Source: Trichomonas tenax (Eukaryota; Parabasalia; Trichomonadida; Trichomonadidae). Taken from it: a DNA stretch of 38,767 bases. Made by a program: the position numbers and the translations under genes. Position 1 is the first letter of the stretch; each line of letters begins with the position of its first letter. This document shows, one piece after another, positions 37,536 through 38,767 of the stretch. The stretch spans positions 1 through 38,767 of the forward strand of contig JALKBU010000458.1 of assembly GCA_023091735.1 (NCBI GenBank). Direction: 5' to 3'. The notes under the pieces are model-generated. The model had not been told where the DNA came from. It made no database searches and saw only the letters and a list, made by a program, of their open reading frames with translations.

Positions 37536-38767
37536 ATGCAAGTAAATATCGATTTTAGCAAACTTGGCATTAGATATACTCTGCTTGTGTTGGTTATCTT
37601 CCTTTCCGTCATATCTTGTGTTGGAGAGAGCAGTCATGCATCTGAACTCAATATTTTGCCAAGAAACAGAACTGAAATTGATAATATTCGCAATATTTCT
37701 ATTTTTTACGAACAAAAACAATTTGTTGTAAGTATGTACTGCAATTACATCTTTCCTATATCACTTGAACAACATTTTACACTTTCACACTTAGATATCG
37801 AATTTAGTGGTCTTACATTTTCAATTTAGACGAATAAAACCAATAAATTTTCGTTATATAAGCAAGTTACACGGTATTTCGATTGTCCCGTGAAAGGAAA
37901 TGCAACCATCAAATTTGATAGATCTAGAACATTGCTGATTTCGAAGAATTTTACTGATTTAGAACCTACAAAGGCAGGAAATGCATCAATACACTGCTCA
38001 GGACTAACAGATGATGTTCGAGAATGCAAAATGTATCAAACTTGTTTTAATTCAAATCATATATTATATCCATCGACGTATAAGACTTCTTTCCCAGAAC
38101 CGCTTGTTAAATTTTCCAATTTCCATTCATTAAGCGCCAAAAAAGTTTCGATTGAAAATAATGAGAAATATTTGTCTCAAAATGACTTACGTACAGGTTT
38201 ATCACTTGTTGTTGCATTTGATTCATTTGATTTCTTATCATGGAAATGGCTTTATCGTGTAGCAGCTCCTTTAGCGCAAATTATTGCTGATGCAAAGCAA
38301 ATTACTAAAGTTCTCGCTATAGGTGCTCTACGAAAAATTGTTGACTCTAACTTTGTAGCTAGGATCGCTGATGTTATGCCGATCTCAACTGATTATAGCT
38401 GCGTCGAGTCAGCACTTATTAGACATCTAAAACCGTCATATGAAGCACCAGAGGCTCTTAGAGATTTGATCCTCAGCGACATACCAATTGACGCAAAGTC
38501 TCCAAAGTCAATTATTCTCACAGGTGGACCTAATTATGTCAAATATACCAACATGCAGAATGTCGCCAAATATTTCAGTAATATGACAAGTACTGTTATT
38601 GATATCGAATCAACTTCTGATATATCATTGATCACAGCAATTTCAAATGCTGAGTATGTATTTACTTCGTCAGGAGTACACACGTCGCAAGCAATATGGA
38701 TGAGAAAAGGCAAGTTTTTTGAATTTGTTCCTAAAGGTTATGAATGCATGGAAGACGGATCAAATGC
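37536..38767 (+). CDS. GT61-like glycosyltransferase, 3' end beyond window, possible intron
   Basis: Starts at ATG 37536 with a hydrophobic signal-anchor (about residues 13-28, YTLLVLVIFLSVISC) and a luminal part. One frame continues to the window end, broken only by TAG at 37827-37829. A 102-nt GTAAGT...TTTAG segment (37728-37829), exactly 34 codons and phase 0, would remove the stop if spliced; otherwise it is a nonsense mutation. After it come 312 open codons. The end shows the GT61/EOGT-type nucleotide-sugar fold: SIILTGGPNYVKY, then TVIDIESTSDISLITAISNA, then EYVFTSSGVHTSQAIWMRKG and FFEFVPKGYE, like the family's 'hGAgl-x-x-x-x-fm-x-x-g-x-x-iEi-P'. Several N-x-S/T sites fit a luminal protein. 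The sugar is unknown. Confidence 0.7.
37728..37829 (+). other. Candidate 102-nt intron in the GT61-like gene
   Basis: Canonical donor GTAAGT, acceptor TTTCAATTTAG, phase 0, length divisible by three, and the only stop of the region is its last codon. It lacks the ACTAACACACAG-like branch/acceptor block described for Trichomonas introns, and its translation looks protein-like, so a nonsense mutation remains equally possible. Confidence 0.35.

Noticed and set aside
1..38767. tRNA or rRNA genes
   Set aside because: No cloverleaf with a GTTCRA-type T arm or rRNA core sequence was recognised by eye; a tRNAscan or Rfam run could overturn this.

Overview
The window looks like nuclear DNA from an AT-rich protist, most likely a trichomonad (Parabasalia, Tritrichomonas-like). 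The assignment is an inference. It rests on short, mostly intronless genes packed on both strands, a divergent GP63/leishmanolysin-like gene, decayed ankyrin-repeat genes, C1GALT-like and GT61-like glycosyltransferases, an LRR/IQ protein and a C2orf81-like protein (suggesting a flagellate), a hAT transposon and small foldback elements. No bacterial, viral or organellar gene organisation was seen.

Layout. 1-1471: a minus-strand GT31-type glycosyltransferase. 2717-6403: a decayed but fully delimited hAT transposon with an 8-bp target duplication, terminal inverted repeats and a multiply broken transposase. It carries a nested 339-bp TTAA-flanked element. A 313-bp foldback element (6417-6729) abuts its right end. 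7028-20272: a gene-dense block holding a C2orf81/DUF4639-like protein, a small acidic protein and a Qc-SNARE sharing one divergent promoter, a basic hypothetical protein, a TRAPP (Bet3/Trs33-type) subunit, two coiled-coil proteins, an RRM/RS-like RNA-binding protein, an exportin-like HEAT protein and a FANCJ/RTEL1-clade protein whose ATPase motifs are all lost. 20503-22636: an ankyrin pseudogene invaded by a ~37-bp minisatellite. 23935-26930: two pseudogenes, a multi-pass membrane protein with two in-frame stops and a GP63-like protein with no HEXXH, one frameshift and one stop. 27595-32388: a membrane-anchored peptidyl-tRNA hydrolase 2 and a 1,287-residue LRR/IQ/coiled-coil protein. 32840-34419: a 143-bp inverted repeat flanking a second ankyrin pseudogene with a register-perfect 37-bp minisatellite. 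34756-35205: an SFT2-type Golgi protein. 37536-end: the start of a GT61-like glycosyltransferase running off the window, interrupted by a single in-frame TAG that may lie in a 102-nt intron.

Functional links. Several genes belong to the secretory pathway (two glycosyltransferases, Qc-SNARE, TRAPP subunit, SFT2), but they are scattered and do not form an operon-like unit. The shared feature is a near-palindromic motif, TTTACRTGWCA, in either orientation, 13-120 nt upstream of most intact start codons. It is probably a general promoter element of this organism. The most notable protein is the helicase-fold protein without a usable ATPase. The most notable DNA structures are the nested transposons and the ankyrin minisatellite loci.
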